DNA from: Candidatus Saccharimonadota bacterium
GTDB lineage: Bacteria > Patescibacteriota > Saccharimonadia > Saccharimonadales > Saccharimonadaceae
Length of the DNA stretch: 5,552 nt
Direction: 5' to 3'
Assembly (NCBI GenBank): GCA_017421685.1
Contig: JAFOHW010000017.1
Span: forward strand, 1-5,552
Both the position numbers and the translations under genes were made by a program. The notes below the pieces were generated by a model. It saw only the letters and a program-made list of their open reading frames with translations, searched no databases and had not been told where the DNA came from. Of the stretch, positions 4,574-5,552 are shown one piece after another; the stretch's first letter is position 1, and each line of letters begins with the position of its first letter.

Positions 4574-5552
4574 ATGAGTGAAAAAAAAGAGTGGAGTGAA
4601 AAAAAGACAAGTTTAGGGAGTGCGATTGTCATTTCCGCGATAACTCTAGTTGTCGGTTTGTTTATTGGAATAAATTGTAAGGGCTGGTTTTCGTCGTTTG
4701 CACCATATCTTGGGTTAGGTGTCCCGGCGGGGGATGAGGTTGATTGGTCTGCGCTAGATGAAGTCTATAATAAATTAGCAACTTCGTATAATGGCGAGAT
4801 TTCAAAAGAGGAGGTTATTGAGGGGGCGAAGAAAGGACTAACGGAGGCTTTAGGGGATACTTATACGGTCTATATGGATAAGGAAGAGACGGCGGATTTT
4901 TATGATGATTTACATGGGAATGTTGGTTCGGGAATTGGAGTTGAGATGGGGCTTCGAGATGGATATGTTAGGGTTCTTAGGACCTTACCGGATAATCCGG
5001 CAAGGGAGGCGGGAATTTTAGCAGGAGATATTCTCTATAAGGTCAATGATGAGGTAGTTTATGATTTATCGACGGATGAGATTTCGAAAAAAGTACGAGG
5101 TGAGGAAGGGACGGAAGTTACGGTTACGGTAGTTCGGGACGGAAAGGAAAAATCGTTTACGATGAAACGTGAAACGATAAATAATGTTTCAGCAGATGTT
5201 GAATATGATGGGAGTACGGCAATAATTACAGTTACGAGATTTGATAATGATACTGGGACAAAGGTTCAGGGCTTTGCGAAAGAGTTCAAGAATAAAGGGA
5301 TTAAGAAAGTTATTTTAGATTTAAGAGGCAATGGCGGGGGATATGTTAAAGCGGCACAAGACTTATTGAGTCTTTGGATTGACGGAGAGAAGATTTTGGT
5401 TCAAAAATCTAAACATTTTGGAGACTCTTCGACTTCGGCGGATTCTGGGAAGGCTATTTTGAAAGATATGAAGACGATAGTCTTAGTTAATAAATCTTCA
5501 GCTTCGGCTTCGGAGATTGTTGCAGGAGCATTGCAGGATTATGGAAAGGCGA
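4574..5552 (+). CDS. S41 family C-terminal-processing protease (CtpA/Prc type), 3'-truncated by the window edge
   Basis: This is a membrane-anchored, extracytoplasmic serine protease with a PDZ domain that recognises C-terminal tails of envelope proteins. The frame is open for 326 codons with no stop and is cut by the window end. Visible parts: a Lys/Glu-rich N-terminus; one transmembrane anchor at about 14-34; a helical N-terminal segment with LDEVYNKLATSYNG and DTYTVYMDKEE, typical of the family; a PDZ domain at about 117-199 starting GSGIGVEM and including NPAREAGILAGDILYKVND; and the S41 core from about 205 with VILDLRGNGGG (246-256) and the nucleophile motif SASASE, in which Ser311 is the likely catalytic Ser. 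The catalytic Lys, expected about 25 residues later in a GKG motif, lies outside the window. The start is the ATG 7 bases after a perfect -10 box. It follows the hydrolase gene by 39 bases, suggesting a role in processing or turnover of envelope or division proteins, which is inference. Confidence 0.94.
   Translation, partial: MSEKKEWSEKKTSLGSAIVISAITLVVGLFIGINCKGWFSSFAPYLGLGVPAGDEVDWSALDEVYNKLATSYNGEISKEEVIEGAKKGLTEALGDTYTVYMDKEETADFYDDLHGNVGSGIGVEMGLRDGYVRVLRTLPDNPAREAGILAGDILYKVNDEVVYDLSTDEISKKVRGEEGTEVTVTVVRDGKEKSFTMKRETINNVSADVEYDGSTAIITVTRFDNDTGTKVQGFAKEFKNKGIKKVILDLRGNGGGYVKAAQDLLSLWIDGEKILVQKSKHFGDSSTSADSGKAILKDMKTIVLVNKSSASASEIVAGALQDYGKA

Noticed and set aside
4661..4690. Lipoprotein signal at Cys35 of the S41 protease
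   Set aside because: The residues before it (GIN-Cys) break the lipobox rule, which needs a small residue such as Gly, Ala or Ser directly before the Cys. A plain membrane anchor fits better.
1..5552. Strong G over C excess along the whole + strand as a sign of foreign DNA
   Set aside because: The skew and codon style look the same in all five genes and are what is expected for genes co-oriented with replication.

Overview
This window is a compact, one-strand stretch of bacterial chromosome. It holds the 3' part of pheT, then ftsE, ftsX, a secreted coiled-coil/CHAP peptidoglycan hydrolase, and the 5' part of an S41 (C-terminal-processing) protease that runs off the right edge. All five genes are on the + strand, with gaps of 39 to 58 bases and one 4-base overlap (ftsE/ftsX). 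No RNA gene, mobile element, CRISPR array or gene-free stretch longer than about 60 bases is present.

Organism: the sequence is AT-leaning and G clearly exceeds C on the + strand. Intergenic spacing is very tight, and the cell-envelope genes are of Gram-positive style (FtsEX with a PcsB-like hydrolase). Together with a shortened PheT C-terminus and promoters placed directly against start codons, this suggests a Patescibacteria/CPR lineage, most likely Saccharibacteria (TM7). That assignment is an inference from style and protein character, not from a database match. TAA ends pheT, ftsX and the CHAP gene, and TGA ends ftsE at a translational-coupling overlap, so the standard bacterial code fits.

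Layout: 1-1463 is the end of PheT (B3/B4, B5, catalytic-like core, shortened FDX-ACB). 1464-1516 carries a promoter whose -10 box lies 6 bases before the ftsE ATG. 1517-2287 is ftsE and 2284-3312 is ftsX, joined by ATGA, with a good Shine-Dalgarno for ftsX inside ftsE. 3313-3370 holds a different promoter with a GCCCTT direct repeat and a short leader with AGGAG. 3371-4534 is the CHAP hydrolase. 4535-4573 holds a palindrome and a second TGCTATAAT promoter lying against the next ATG. 4574 to the right edge is the S41 protease, cut before its catalytic lysine.

How the genes work together: in the well-studied FtsEX systems, ATP hydrolysis by FtsE drives FtsX to activate an extracellular coiled-coil hydrolase that splits septal peptidoglycan. 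The order ftsE-ftsX-coiled-coil hydrolase-S41 protease fits such a division module, with the protease perhaps trimming or turning over an envelope protein. I see a conserved module with some lineage-specific twists (probable leaderless messages, a CxC at the CHAP active site, loss of the usual NPLP motif in FtsX, a shortened PheT), not a wholly new system.
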